Notes: a model not told the origin generated them from the sequence alone. A DNA stretch of 64,000 bases from DASZMX01 sp035551475 (GCA_035551475.1 DASZMX010000046.1:18912-82911); one strand, 5' to 3'. Counted from the stretch's first letter, positions 1 to 8,450 are shown. Translations and numbers: made by a program.

Positions 1-156
1 CGAGTATCTCGAAATCGAAGTATACGGACGTCCGGCGTCCTAGAGTCAAATGCTTCTCTGAGCAGACGCTCGAAGAGCGCGAGCTGGCATTTTGGCTGGG
101 CAATTATCGAATATAGCGGCGATGATCGCCAGGAGCGCAAACTTATATGCTTGCGT

Positions 157-534
157 TTAATGCCTTGCCGGAATTTCCTGCGGAATGCTGTGATCGGGGC
201 CGCCAATTGAACATTTAGGATATTCTCCAACTGGCGTCAGTATGTAGGTTCCACCGCGCGGACATATTGGGATTCCATTCGTCCAATGCATATTGATTGC
301 ATAAATCTCAAGGAATGGCTTAAGGTCATTCCATGTCGGGATGGCCTCTGTGGGTTTTCCATTGCTACTTGCCCAATTTTGTTATGCATTATGAAGTAAC
401 AATAAATTATACTCGCAGGTGGCAATGCGCCCGCTGGCAGGGTGTGAAATGCGAATAATGATGAGAATACACAAAAGCACCGTGACTGTCGCAAAAACGA
501 ATGCTCTTGAAGATTTCACTCCCGGCAGGTCCAT
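157..534 (-). pseudogene. Small secreted/membrane-anchored protein, interrupted by an in-frame TAA
   Basis: Reading the minus strand in one frame from an ATG at 534 gives about 125 codons to a TAA at 157-159, broken only by an in-frame TAA at 382-384 (codon 51). Residues 11-28 form a hydrophobic anchor (AFVFATVTVLLCILIIIRI). After the stop the frame continues with QNWASSNGKPTEAIPTWNDL, then CPRGGTY and CSIGGPDHS. From memory, this matches a small family common in Verrucomicrobiota and Planctomycetota: an N-terminal anchor, an AKQxWALEN block, TWxDLxPYL, CPxGGTYxxGxVGxxPxCSIxGxHxLP. The stop falls exactly where the family has the K of AKQ, so a single AAA to TAA change explains it. No frameshift is needed and both halves remain well conserved, so the event is recent, or the codon is read through, or it is a sequencing error. 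Confidence 0.72.
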
Positions 535-598
535 TTCCCACTTTGCGGAATCACCGGGCGGCTACAGCAATCTGCGAGAAGCGCCATGTTGGATCATA

Positions 599-622
599 GG
601 ATGCGCCTCAAGCGGCGCATCC
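599..622. terminator. Hairpin downstream of the oxidoreductase gene
   Basis: GGATGCGCC at 599-607 and GGCGCATCC at 614-622 form a perfect 9-base-pair stem with a 6-base loop. It lies just past the stop codon at 634 of the minus-strand oxidoreductase gene and before the pseudogene. There is no T-run on the minus strand after the stem, so it is not a classical intrinsic terminator. It may act as a 3' end stabiliser or as part of a Rho-dependent end. Confidence 0.45.
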
Positions 623-633
623 CATGAAGTTAC

Positions 634-2043
634 TTAAGCCATCTTCCACGGGTCGCGATAGGGACGCGAGAGGAGCTTGGAGGCTTCTTCATCACCGAGG
701 ATGGTTTCGGATTTTGCATCCCAGCGGATTTTGCGGCCGGTCAGCATGGAGATGAGGCTCAAATGGCCGGGCACAGCGGAGTGGTGGCCGACTTGCACAG
801 GGCAAATCGTCGGCTTGCGCGACTTCACGCACTCCAGGAAGTTGCCGGCGTGATTGTCCGACTTGTAGAGTTTGATCTTGGCGAGTTCGTCCGGCACGCT
901 GCGCCAGTCCTTCCATTCCGGATTTGAGGAATCAAATTTGTTGTCACGATCGATGTGGACCCAGCCGTCAGTCCCGATCCATTTGGTGCCGCCCTTGATG
1001 TCATCGTGGCCGCCCGCGATAATCATCTTGATGTCCTGCGGGTATTTCAGCTCGATGCGATACTTCGTGCAGGTGTTCCAGATGGCGTTCGCCGCGGGGA
1101 ATTCGCCGTGCCCTTCAATTTCCGACGGCCCTTCCAAATCGAAACCCAAACCCCAATGCGCGATGTCGCAATGGTGCCCGATCCAATCCAATAACTGACC
1201 GCCGCCAGTATTGTAATTCCAGCGCCAATTCATGTGGACGCGCGAACGAATGTACGGCTCCTTGCGGGCAGGCCCGATCCAAGTCTCGAAATCCAATTCA
1301 GGCGGCGGGTCTGACACTGCCGCATTCCAATCCGGCGTGCCCGGCGTGACGGTCGCGAGATAACTCGTGTCGTGGGTGGGCTTGCCCATTTTTTCCAGCG
1401 TGGCGCCAGCGGTGTGGGCAAAATCGAAATGACCGGAAGGCAACCCGACATGAACTTCCGTGACTTTGCCGATCAGCCCGTTGCGCACGATTTCCGCCGC
1501 CTTGCGAAAGAACCATTGCGAGCGCTGCCAGGAGCCCATCTGCCAAATGCGGTTGTTCTGCTCCACCGCGCGCACGATGCCTTGCTGCTCCGCGATGGTG
1601 CGGGCCAGCGGCTTTTCGCCATAGACGTCTTTTTTATTTTTCAGCGCCTCGACGGCAATAAGCTCATGCCAGTTATCCGGCACGGCGATCATGACCGCGT
1701 CGATGTCCGTGCGGGCCATCATCTCGCGATAATCGTGGTAGGCCTTGCAATCCTGGTTGCCGTTATGATCGTTGATGGCCTTCAATGACGCCGCCAAGTG
1801 GTTCTTGTCAATGTTACAGGAAGCGACGACCTGGCAGGTGTCAAAGCCCATCAGCGAGGCCGTATTGCCGGGGGCCTGCATGCCCCAGCCAACGACGCCC
1901 ATGACAATGCGGTTGGACGGCGCGGCATTGCCGCCGCGGCCCAGGGCGCGGGCGGGGATAAAAGTGGGAACGGCGACAGCGGCGCCGGCGATCGCCAGAA
2001 AACGGCGACGGTTCAGCCCGGGTTTCTTGCTCGTGGTCTTCAT
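634..2043 (-). CDS. Tat-exported Gfo/Idh/MocA family oxidoreductase
   Basis: Likely NAD(P)-dependent sugar or inositol-type dehydrogenase exported to the periplasm. The chosen ATG at 2043 gives 469 residues beginning MKTTSKKPGLNRRRFLAIAG, a twin-arginine signal (RRRFLA, residues 12-17) with a hydrophobic stretch to about residue 30. A GGAG ribosome site lies just upstream of it; the longer reading from 2097 adds 18 residues before the signal and is unlikely. The N-terminal Rossmann half reads IVMGVVGWGMQA (a loose GxGxxG) and DAVMIAVPDNWH, followed by GEKPLA with the usual catalytic lysine. The C-terminal half contains the family motif NTGGGQLLDWIGHHCDIAHW. Such Tat-exported paralogues are numerous in Verrucomicrobiota and Planctomycetota. 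The substrate cannot be told from sequence. Confidence 0.93.
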   Translation of the reverse strand: MKTTSKKPGLNRRRFLAIAGAAVAVPTFIPARALGRGGNAAPSNRIVMGVVGWGMQAPGNTASLMGFDTCQVVASCNIDKNHLAASLKAINDHNGNQDCKAYHDYREMMARTDIDAVMIAVPDNWHELIAVEALKNKKDVYGEKPLARTIAEQQGIVRAVEQNNRIWQMGSWQRSQWFFRKAAEIVRNGLIGKVTEVHVGLPSGHFDFAHTAGATLEKMGKPTHDTSYLATVTPGTPDWNAAVSDPPPELDFETWIGPARKEPYIRSRVHMNWRWNYNTGGGQLLDWIGHHCDIAHWGLGFDLEGPSEIEGHGEFPAANAIWNTCTKYRIELKYPQDIKMIIAGGHDDIKGGTKWIGTDGWVHIDRDNKFDSSNPEWKDWRSVPDELAKIKLYKSDNHAGNFLECVKSRKPTICPVQVGHHSAVPGHLSLISMLTGRKIRWDAKSETILGDEEASKLLSRPYRDPWKMA

Positions 2044-2130
2044 AGGCTCCGACGATGCACGAGCGGGGCGAACGTGGCTAGCGAAAAAAATTGCCAATCA
2101 TGCGTGTTCCCGGAAGGTTGACAGGCAGGC

Positions 2131-3672
2131 ATGGAATCGATTGTGCACGAGGACGAACACCTGCTGGTTGTCAACAAACCGGCGGGATGGAACACGCACT
2201 CCCCCGGCCCTTTTGCCAACGAGGGCTTGTACGAATGGCTCAAGAACCGGGAGCCGCGCTGGAGCCGCCTGGCCATCATTCATCGACTTGACAAGGAAAC
2301 CTCCGGCGTGATGCTCTTTGGCAAGGCGCCGGAGGCCAATCGCTCCCTGTCCCACCAGTTCGAAGACCGGCGCGTGCGCAAGAAATACCTATTCTTGACG
2401 GATCGGCCCTCCGCCCGCTCCTCCTTTGACGCCGTGTCAGATTTGATCCGCGTGAACGAGCGCTATAAAAGCGGCCCCGGCGGACAGCGCGCGGAGACGC
2501 ATTTCCGCCTCCTGTCCACCGAGGGCGGAAGATTCCTCTGGGAAGCCGAGCCGCGCACGGGCCGCACGCATCAAATCCGCGTGCACGCCAGCGAACACGG
2601 CATCCCCATTGTGGGGGATGTGATGTACGGAGGCTCGCCTGCCGCGCGCATCCACCTGCACGCCGCCGAGCTGGCGCTGCGGCATCCCGTGACGGGCCAG
2701 CCCGTTGTATTCAGATCGGCGCCGAATTTTGCCGAGCCCATGTTCCGGCAACTGCGCGCCGCGCCGATCGATCCGGCTTTGACCAACGCCTATCGCCTCG
2801 TGCATGGCGCCGCGGACGGCTGGCCCGGTCTTTATGTTGACAAATGGCATGACTACCTCCTGGCCGAATCGGAGCGTCCGTTGGCCTCGTCGTCCTTGGC
2901 TTTCCTCAGGGGTTTGCCGGCCAAAGGAATTTATCACAAACTGCGTTCCCGCCAGCCTGTCAAACAACCGGCCCAACTGATCGCGGGGGAGCCGGCGCCG
3001 GAAAACTTTCTGGCGCGGGAAAATGGGCTGCAATTCCAGGCGCGCTTCGCCGAGAGCGGCTCGGCGGGGCTGTTCCTCGATCAACGGGACAATCGCCGTC
3101 GATTATTGACAGGCTATGTCGCCGGCGGGTTCGAATTGCGCGAGCCCCGCGCCGTCCTGAACACCTTTGCCTACACCTGCGCCTTCTCCGTGGCGGCCGC
3201 GGCGCGCGGCGCCAAGGTGACGAGCGTGGATCTATCCCGCCGCTACCTGGAATGGGGCCGCGAAAACTTCGCTGCCAACCAGATGGCGCCTGACCAGCAT
3301 GAATTTTTGACCGGGGACGCGTTCCGCTGGCTGGCGCGGCTCACGCGTCAGCAGCGTCAGTTTGACATCGTGATTCTTGATCCGCCGACATTTTCGCGCT
3401 CCAAGGAAAACGGTGTCTTTAGTGTAGAAAAGGATTATGGCCGGCTCTTAGCCGCGGCTCTTCCCTTGGTGCAACCCGGGGGCGTTTTGTTGGCCTCCAC
3501 TAATGCCGCCACTTATCCGCCCAAAGAATTTCTTCTAAGTGTAGAGCAATCCCTTACACAATGCCGCCGCCGCGCCGCGCGCCAACATTACATACCGCAG
3601 CCCCCCGACTTCCCCATTCATCATCTTGAGCCGGCCTATCTAAAGACGGTTTGGGTTGAATTAGCCAACTAG
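2131..3672 (+). CDS. Fused RluA-type pseudouridine synthase and RlmI-like SAM methyltransferase
   Basis: A 513-residue two-enzyme RNA modification protein. Residues 1-205 are an RluA-family pseudouridine synthase: HRLDKETSGVMLFGK carries the catalytic aspartate (D54), and RTGRTHQIRVH (142-152) is the conserved C-terminal motif. Residues 220-513 resemble RlmI, the 23S rRNA m5C methyltransferase. They contain a PUA-linked EEHEE-like segment (YRLVHGAADGWPGLYVDK), LFLDQRDNRR, the SAM-binding LNTFAYTCAFSVAAAARGA, and the motif IV LDPPTFSRSK (416-425). There is no separate S4 domain. The gene is divergent from the oxidoreductase, with 87 bases between the two starts. The target bases in rRNA are not deducible; both halves look intact. 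Confidence 0.9.
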   Translation: MESIVHEDEHLLVVNKPAGWNTHSPGPFANEGLYEWLKNREPRWSRLAIIHRLDKETSGVMLFGKAPEANRSLSHQFEDRRVRKKYLFLTDRPSARSSFDAVSDLIRVNERYKSGPGGQRAETHFRLLSTEGGRFLWEAEPRTGRTHQIRVHASEHGIPIVGDVMYGGSPAARIHLHAAELALRHPVTGQPVVFRSAPNFAEPMFRQLRAAPIDPALTNAYRLVHGAADGWPGLYVDKWHDYLLAESERPLASSSLAFLRGLPAKGIYHKLRSRQPVKQPAQLIAGEPAPENFLARENGLQFQARFAESGSAGLFLDQRDNRRRLLTGYVAGGFELREPRAVLNTFAYTCAFSVAAAARGAKVTSVDLSRRYLEWGRENFAANQMAPDQHEFLTGDAFRWLARLTRQQRQFDIVILDPPTFSRSKENGVFSVEKDYGRLLAAALPLVQPGGVLLASTNAATYPPKEFLLSVEQSLTQCRRRAARQHYIPQPPDFPIHHLEPAYLKTVWVELAN

Positions 3673-3676
3673 GTCT

Positions 3677-3701
3677 AACTTAAACCTAGCGAATTTAAGT
3701 T
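3677..3701. terminator. AT-rich hairpin after the fused RNA-modification gene
   Basis: AACTTAAA at 3677-3684 and TTTAAGTT at 3694-3701 pair perfectly (8 base pairs) around a 9-base loop, five bases after the stop codon of the upstream gene. No T-tract follows, so it is at best a weak or processed 3' end. It could equally be an operator for the small gene starting at 3748. Confidence 0.4.
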
Positions 3702-3747
3702 ATCCCTGCTTGACATGCTGACTAAAGGTGACACAAGTTATGCGGAT

Positions 3748-4101
3748 ATGATTAACATTCAGAATTTGGATTCCTCGCAATTGCGCAAAGTAATCGCGAT
3801 CAAGGAACGCATCGAAGAACTGGAAGCGCAACTGACGGAGTTGATCGGCTCACCTGCAGCCGCGCCTGCCAAAGTTAAAACCGGACGTCGCACGATGTCG
3901 GCCGCCGCCAAGGCGCGCATCGCCGCGGCGCAACGCGCCCGCTGGGCCAAGGTCCATGCCGCCGCCGGGAAAACAGGGTCGCCTGCCGCGGCCGCGCCGG
4001 GCAAGCGCCGTAAACTCAATCCCGCCGCGCGCGCCAAACTGGCCGCCATCGCCAAGGCGCGTTGGGCCAAGGTTAAGGCGTCAGGAAAAACGAAGCTCTA
4101 A
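3748..4101 (+). CDS. Small basic histone-like protein with two RARWAKV repeats
   Basis: 117 residues from the ATG at 3748; an ATG at 3715 would add 11 residues that do not look conserved. Residues 5-35 are a predicted amphipathic coiled coil (LRKVIAIKERIEELEAQLTEL). They are followed by an Ala/Pro/Lys-rich tail holding two copies of one block: RRTMSAAAKARIAAAQRARW (47-66) and RRKLNPAARAKLAAIAKARW (87-106), each ending in AKV. Proteins of this layout are frequent in Verrucomicrobiota and look like oligomerising nucleoid-associated, histone H1-like proteins. DNA binding is inferred from the Lys/Arg/Ala composition, not from a known domain. Confidence 0.8.
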   Translation: MINIQNLDSSQLRKVIAIKERIEELEAQLTELIGSPAAAPAKVKTGRRTMSAAAKARIAAAQRARWAKVHAAAGKTGSPAAAAPGKRRKLNPAARAKLAAIAKARWAKVKASGKTKL

Positions 4102-4117
4102 AAGGATAGTTTGGGGA

Positions 4118-4142
4118 GGGACGGCGATTCGCGCGCCGTCCC
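4118..4142. terminator. GC-rich hairpin between convergent genes
   Basis: GGGACGGCG at 4118-4126 pairs with CGCCGTCCC at 4134-4142 around ATTCGCG, a 9-base-pair stem. It lies in the 51-base gap between the plus-strand histone-like gene and minus-strand hupE. It could serve both directions, although no long T-run follows on either strand. Confidence 0.5.
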
Positions 4143-4152
4143 GGTCCAAAAG

Positions 4153-4731
4153 CTAGGCCGCCAGGAAACAAAGGGACGACAGGGCAATGGCGGCTCCAGC
4201 CCAACGCACCGCGCGTTGGCTCTTCATCGCGAAACCCAATCCCAGCCCGGCGGCGTGCAGAAGCACGGTGGCCGCCAGGAAACCAAGGCTGAACGTCCAC
4301 GCTCCAGTTGCGCCCGGCATTTCACGCCCATGCGCGTAACCGTGGAACATGGCGAAAAAACCGACCACCATCATGGCAAGGCTGGGATGGAAACGCGCCA
4401 TCGTAGCGATCAAACCACCGAGCACCAGGACTGAAGCGACAATCCCGAGTTCCGCGCCGGGAAGGTAGGCCCCAGCCATGCCCAAGGCGCCGCCCAATGC
4501 CATGACGCCAACGAATGTCAGCGGAATCAGCCAAACCGCGCGCCCTCGTTGCTGCGCCGCCCACAAACCCACGGCAATCATGGCCAGCAAGTGGTCCAAG
4601 CCCGTCAACGGATGCGTAAAGCCATCGTGAAAGGCGTGCGGCGATCCAGGCACGACATGCGCGGAGGCGACGGCGGGGAAAAGAAAAAGCGCGGCGGACA
4701 CCGCGCACAAAGTCAAACCAAGTTTTTTCAT
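4153..4731 (-). CDS. hupE: HupE/UreJ family membrane protein (putative nickel/cobalt permease)
   Basis: 192 residues with an N-terminal signal (MKKLGLTLCAVSAALFLFPA, ending near VASAH) and about six membrane helices. HPLTGLDHLLAMIAVGLWA (residues 40-58) is the HupE/UreJ signature with the metal-binding HPxxGxDHxxAM. FFAMFHGYAHGREMP near residues 125-139 is the second conserved His-rich motif. The family is linked to nickel delivery to hydrogenase and urease, but no such enzyme is seen here, so the metal is unproven. It ends 10 bases from the convergent hairpin. Confidence 0.9.
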   Translation of the reverse strand: MKKLGLTLCAVSAALFLFPAVASAHVVPGSPHAFHDGFTHPLTGLDHLLAMIAVGLWAAQQRGRAVWLIPLTFVGVMALGGALGMAGAYLPGAELGIVASVLVLGGLIATMARFHPSLAMMVVGFFAMFHGYAHGREMPGATGAWTFSLGFLAATVLLHAAGLGLGFAMKSQRAVRWAGAAIALSSLCFLAA

Positions 4732-4764
4732 AGTGGCGCTGGCAATTGTTCTTTTGACTCGGCC

Positions 4765-4792
4765 ACCATACCAAAGCCGTTTCTCAAGTCAA
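4765..4792 (-). promoter_or_regulatory. Sigma-70-like promoter for hupE
   Basis: On the minus strand TTGACT (4787-4792) and TATGGT (4765-4770) are separated by 16 bases, a good match to TTGACA/TATAAT. The -10 element lies 33 bases upstream of the hupE ATG in an otherwise empty 92-base gap. Confidence 0.5.
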
Positions 4793-4823
4793 CCGCGTCG
4801 CGTCCCCCGTTTTTCCCCGAACT

Positions 4824-7424
4824 TCAATCATCATCGTCGTCATGGTCCTTCGGCCCGGCGAAAATAAATGCCGCGTGCACGGGCGCCGGCATCGTCGCGG
4901 CGTCGCCGCGCACGGCATGCCAGATGGCGCGGTTTAGAGCGAAATCGTCCACGGCATCCTCGCGGCTGAAATCCATTTTCGCGGATTCCCGGCTGGCTTT
5001 GCCCGCTTTCGGGTTGCGCTGCTGCAAATCCACGCCGGCGGGAGCCGCTTGGTAAGCGGCCAGGTTCGGCTGGCCCGCAAACGCGTTAAACATCGGCATG
5101 GCCGCGGCGTCAAACTGCGTCATCGGCTTTAGCCCCAGGATCAGTTCCATCGTGTGCAAAACGCTGCTGGTGGAATACATCGTGGAATCAACCACGCCCC
5201 GCCGCGCGTACGGGCTGGCGACCAACAAGACGCTGCGATGCGCGTCAATATGATCGGGCCCGTTTTGCGCGTCGTCTTCCAACACAAAGATCGCCGTGTG
5301 CGCCCAAAATTTGGAATGACTGACCGCCTCCACCAATCGGCCCAGAGCCAGATCGTTGTCGCCCACCAACGCCGCCGGGCTCAAGGCCCCCGCCGCGCCG
5401 CCGGCGGTGTGATCGTTGGGCAGGCGCACAATTTGCAGCCGAGGCATATCGCCTTCCGCCTCGAACCGCCCCAATTCGGCGATAAAACGGTCCGCCCGCT
5501 TCGCATCGGGATAATTGACATCGAAGCCGTGAAACAGCGGATCAATATGGCCGCGCAATCCGGCGACTTTCGTAAAGTTCGTGCCGTTTTTCAACCCGCT
5601 CACAAACTCGCCATAGCTTCGATAGCTAATGCCTGCCTCGCGCGCCCGGTCCCATAAGTAGCCATTGGCGGGATAGGCCGCCGGGAAATTGCCTTCCGCC
5701 GGATACGGATATTTTTTGGCCTGATTATGCCCGTAGCTCACCGGCCAGTTTTTTTCGACAAAATCTGTCGCCATGGCGCCGGTGGACCATTCGTGCCCCG
5801 CCGCGCTGACCTCCGCATCGACATAAAAGTTGTCAAAAAGAACAAATTCCCGGGCCAGCTTGTGGTGATTCGGCGTCCCGCTTTCCGGGAACAGGCAGAT
5901 TTTGGCGTCGCCGTTGCCTTGGGGCAGGTCGCCAAACACCTGGTCGTAGGTTCGATTCTCCTTGATGATATAGATGCAATATTTGATCGGGCTTTCATGC
6001 CCTGTCGTAGGCGGAATCGGATTGTCTGCCGCCGCAGGCGCCGGCGCGGCGCCGTGGCGCGGAATATTCTCGTAGGCCTGCGCCGTGTAGGTTTCCAGCG
6101 CCTTTTTCCAGTCTTTGCCTCGCGGCAAGTCAATAATGCTTAATGTTCCCGGCACCAAATCAGCAATATACTGGCGCCCGCCCTCGCCGCGTTTGCCGGG
6201 TTGCGGCCCCTCCGGATTCGCGCGCGGCGCAATGCCTTTGCCATTGGCCACCAAGAGATGCCGGCCATCCGGCGTGACGCGCACGGAGGTGGGATACTTG
6301 CCCACCGGAATAAAGCCGAGGGCGCGGCTATGGCCCGGCGTCGCAATATCAAACACCGCCACATCGTTGTTTCCGGCATTGGCGACAAATAATTTGGTCG
6401 TGTCCGGGGAAATCGCCAGGCTATTGGGAGTGGAGCCAGGTCCTTCCGGGGGCGTTCCCAGCAGGTTCGTAATGCCCGCGGCGGAATTGGGTGAAAGCGA
6501 GGCGTCGAGTGTTTCCACGGTTTGGCCGTACACGGTGTCAATCACGGTGACGGTGTTGCGATTGCCGTTGGCCACATATAAATAATGACCCGACTTGCTC
6601 AAGGCCATTTCGTTGGGATGCTCCTCGGTCGGCCAGTTCGCGGTGACGGTTTTGGAATCAAGGTCGATCACCGCCACGCACGCGCGCGCCCACAAGCTCA
6701 CGTACAAACGGTTGCGCGCCTCGTCGAGGACGCAGCCGTACGGAAAGGGCGCGTCCGGCGCCGTCGGATCAAGCGAGGCCGCGAGGCGTTTGGTCACGGA
6801 TGCCACATCAAAACTAACTTCGCCGGACTGGGAAAAATTGGGGGCCAGATTGCTTTCGCCGACGCCAAAAGTGAAATCCGCCCGGTTGGTATGGGCCAGC
6901 AAATCGATCTCGGAAACGCGCTGGCCCCAAAGATTGGCCGTATAAAGCCGATCTTCCTTGGCGGACACCGCCAACCCGCACGGCACCCCGCGCTGCGCCG
7001 GTTCATGCACGCGAACGGCATGGTCGTCCGCCACGGCGCCGTCGAGAAAATTGAAGATATGCACCACCTCATCCCCCGCCCCGCTGCAATACAAATGGCG
7101 TCCGTCATGCGAGAAGGCCAAGCCGTAAAACGTCTCATGCACCTGGGTGCGGGAGGCAATCACCGCGTCCTTGATGTTCACCACGATGATTTCGTGTTTG
7201 CCGTAGCCGCTGTGCAAAACCGCCGCGTATTTTCCGCGCGGATGCACGGCCACGTTCACGGGAAAATTCCCCAACTCCACCTGCTTCCCCGCCGGCCGCA
7301 AGAGCCATTGGTTCGGCAGCAAAACCGAGCCGTCCGGTCGCACGCCGGGAAGATCGCTGGCGTTCAAATTTATCGACGCCCAGCACGAGACAGCGGCGGC
7401 CACGCAGAGAAAGCTTCGCTTCAT
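4824..7424 (-). CDS. Exported YVTN beta-propeller fused to phosphoesterase (AcpA/PLC-type)
   Basis: 866 residues from the ATG at 7424; an in-frame GTG at 7430 would add two. It starts with a signal peptide (MKRSFLCVAAAVSCWASINL). Residues about 25-460 form a YncE-like propeller with repeated strands such as NRLYVSLWARACVAVIDLDS, HYLYVANGNRNTVTVIDT and KLFVANAGNNDVAVFDI. Residues about 480-830 are a phosphoesterase-family domain with the metal-site motif IIKENRTYDQVFGDLPQGNG, later HEWSTGAMATDF and FVLEDDAQNGPDHIDAHRS. The protein ends PKDHDDDDD, an unusual acidic tail that could bind calcium. Such fusions are common in Acidobacteria and Verrucomicrobiota; the substrate is unknown. Confidence 0.92.
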   Translation of the reverse strand: MKRSFLCVAAAVSCWASINLNASDLPGVRPDGSVLLPNQWLLRPAGKQVELGNFPVNVAVHPRGKYAAVLHSGYGKHEIIVVNIKDAVIASRTQVHETFYGLAFSHDGRHLYCSGAGDEVVHIFNFLDGAVADDHAVRVHEPAQRGVPCGLAVSAKEDRLYTANLWGQRVSEIDLLAHTNRADFTFGVGESNLAPNFSQSGEVSFDVASVTKRLAASLDPTAPDAPFPYGCVLDEARNRLYVSLWARACVAVIDLDSKTVTANWPTEEHPNEMALSKSGHYLYVANGNRNTVTVIDTVYGQTVETLDASLSPNSAAGITNLLGTPPEGPGSTPNSLAISPDTTKLFVANAGNNDVAVFDIATPGHSRALGFIPVGKYPTSVRVTPDGRHLLVANGKGIAPRANPEGPQPGKRGEGGRQYIADLVPGTLSIIDLPRGKDWKKALETYTAQAYENIPRHGAAPAPAAADNPIPPTTGHESPIKYCIYIIKENRTYDQVFGDLPQGNGDAKICLFPESGTPNHHKLAREFVLFDNFYVDAEVSAAGHEWSTGAMATDFVEKNWPVSYGHNQAKKYPYPAEGNFPAAYPANGYLWDRAREAGISYRSYGEFVSGLKNGTNFTKVAGLRGHIDPLFHGFDVNYPDAKRADRFIAELGRFEAEGDMPRLQIVRLPNDHTAGGAAGALSPAALVGDNDLALGRLVEAVSHSKFWAHTAIFVLEDDAQNGPDHIDAHRSVLLVASPYARRGVVDSTMYSTSSVLHTMELILGLKPMTQFDAAAMPMFNAFAGQPNLAAYQAAPAGVDLQQRNPKAGKASRESAKMDFSREDAVDDFALNRAIWHAVRGDAATMPAPVHAAFIFAGPKDHDDDDD

Positions 7425-7507
7425 AGCCACTATTAGTCACCGACCCGCCGCGTCGGCGCAAGTGACAATGCGGCGCTTTCTCCGCCTATTCCATATGATG
7501 CGCCGGG

Positions 7508-8128
7508 TTATTCGGCGGGCACGACCCCGGCGTCGATCAACTTGCGCAGCTTGGGCCGGATAATGAAGGAGCAATACGGGTTCTTGTCCTTGTTGAGATT
7601 GTAATAATTCTGGTGGTAATCCTCGGCGGGGTAGAACGCCGTCAGCGGAACAATTTGGGTGACAATGGGCTTGCTGTGCTGGAGCGCCGCCGACGCCTTG
7701 GCTTTTTCCGCGACAACTTTCTGCGCGGCGTCAGAATAGAGAATGATCGAGCGATACTGCGCCCCAACGTCGTTGCCTTGGCGGTTCAGTGTTGTCGGGT
7801 CGTGCTCCTCAAAAAAGACGTCGAGCAACTTTTCGTAGGAAATTATCGCTGGATCAAACTTCACCTGGATCACTTCCGCGTGCCCGGTCGTTTCCGTGCA
7901 CACCTGGTCATAGGTGGGATTGACCGTCGTGCCGCCGGCATAGCCCGAAACCACCGATTTCACGCCGGGAATCCGTTGAAAAACGGCTTCCCCGCACCAA
8001 AAACAGCCGCCCCCAAACGTGGCAGTTTCGATCTTGGGAGCCGGTTTGGAAACGTCAGGAGCTGCGTTCATAAGCAAAGGAAAAGTCAGAAGCGCCGAAA
8101 GGGAAAGCAAAGATTTGAGGACTTGCAT
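7508..8128 (-). CDS. msrA: Peptide methionine sulfoxide reductase MsrA, exported
   Basis: 206 residues. A signal peptide (residues 1-22, ending MNAA) puts this MsrA outside the cytoplasm. The catalytic motif GGGCFWC (39-45, nucleophile C42) is intact, followed by GYAGGTTVNPTYDQVCTETT, HAEVIQVKFDP and the late YHQNYYNLNK. It repairs methionine-S-sulfoxide in proteins, here probably envelope proteins. The start lies 5 bases after yacG, so the two form one transcript. No MsrB domain is fused. Confidence 0.96.
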   Translation of the reverse strand: MQVLKSLLSLSALLTFPLLMNAAPDVSKPAPKIETATFGGGCFWCGEAVFQRIPGVKSVVSGYAGGTTVNPTYDQVCTETTGHAEVIQVKFDPAIISYEKLLDVFFEEHDPTTLNRQGNDVGAQYRSIILYSDAAQKVVAEKAKASAALQHSKPIVTQIVPLTAFYPAEDYHQNYYNLNKDKNPYCSFIIRPKLRKLIDAGVVPAE

Positions 8129-8133
8129 AGTGG

Positions 8134-8334
8134 TCAGTCGGTCTCAGGCGGAGGAACCTTACGGGAATAGTCGTCCTCCGTGAAAATAGGGTCGGAAATG
8201 ACGTGCTCCTCGTTCAACCATTTGCCCAAATCGATGGTCTTGCAGCGATGCGAGCAAAACGGCCCAAACGGGCCGGCAAACCACTCCCCTTCCTTCTGGC
8301 AGGTGGGGCACTTGACGATGTGTTTCTGCGGCAC
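8134..8334 (-). CDS. yacG: YacG-type zinc protein (DNA gyrase inhibitor family)
   Basis: 66 residues starting with GTG at 8334. The four zinc ligands C9, C12, C27 and C31 (CPTC ... CSHRC) and the family motif FGPFCSHRCKTIDLGKWL are all present. In Escherichia coli YacG binds GyrB and inhibits gyrase. It is the first gene of a short operon with msrA and is divergent from plsY over a 116-base gap. Confidence 0.93.
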   Translation of the reverse strand: MPQKHIVKCPTCQKEGEWFAGPFGPFCSHRCKTIDLGKWLNEEHVISDPIFTEDDYSRKVPPPETD

Positions 8335-8450
8335 GAAGATAATTTACCACGAATTTTGAACTTTAAAACCATTCCGTGTTGGTCTATGACTTTTGGTTAA
8401 CTTGAAAGCGCTCTTTAGGATTTTACGCAGCTTATCGCCCACGCGATAGT

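Noticed and set aside
2..43. Possible C-terminus of a plus-strand gene (EYLEIEVYGRPAS then stop)
   Set aside because: Only 13 codons are visible at the window edge and another frame is also open to position 116, so nothing supports it beyond appearance. The stretch 44-156 shows no gene or repeat.
237..494. Minus-strand open frame of 85 codons and a plus-strand frame at 419-637
   Set aside because: They lie in other frames over the interrupted small protein gene; their translations match no family and lack ribosome sites.
3710..3743. TTGACA before the histone-like gene as a promoter
   Set aside because: The only -10-like sequence (TTATGC) is 22 bases away, too far for a sigma-70 promoter.
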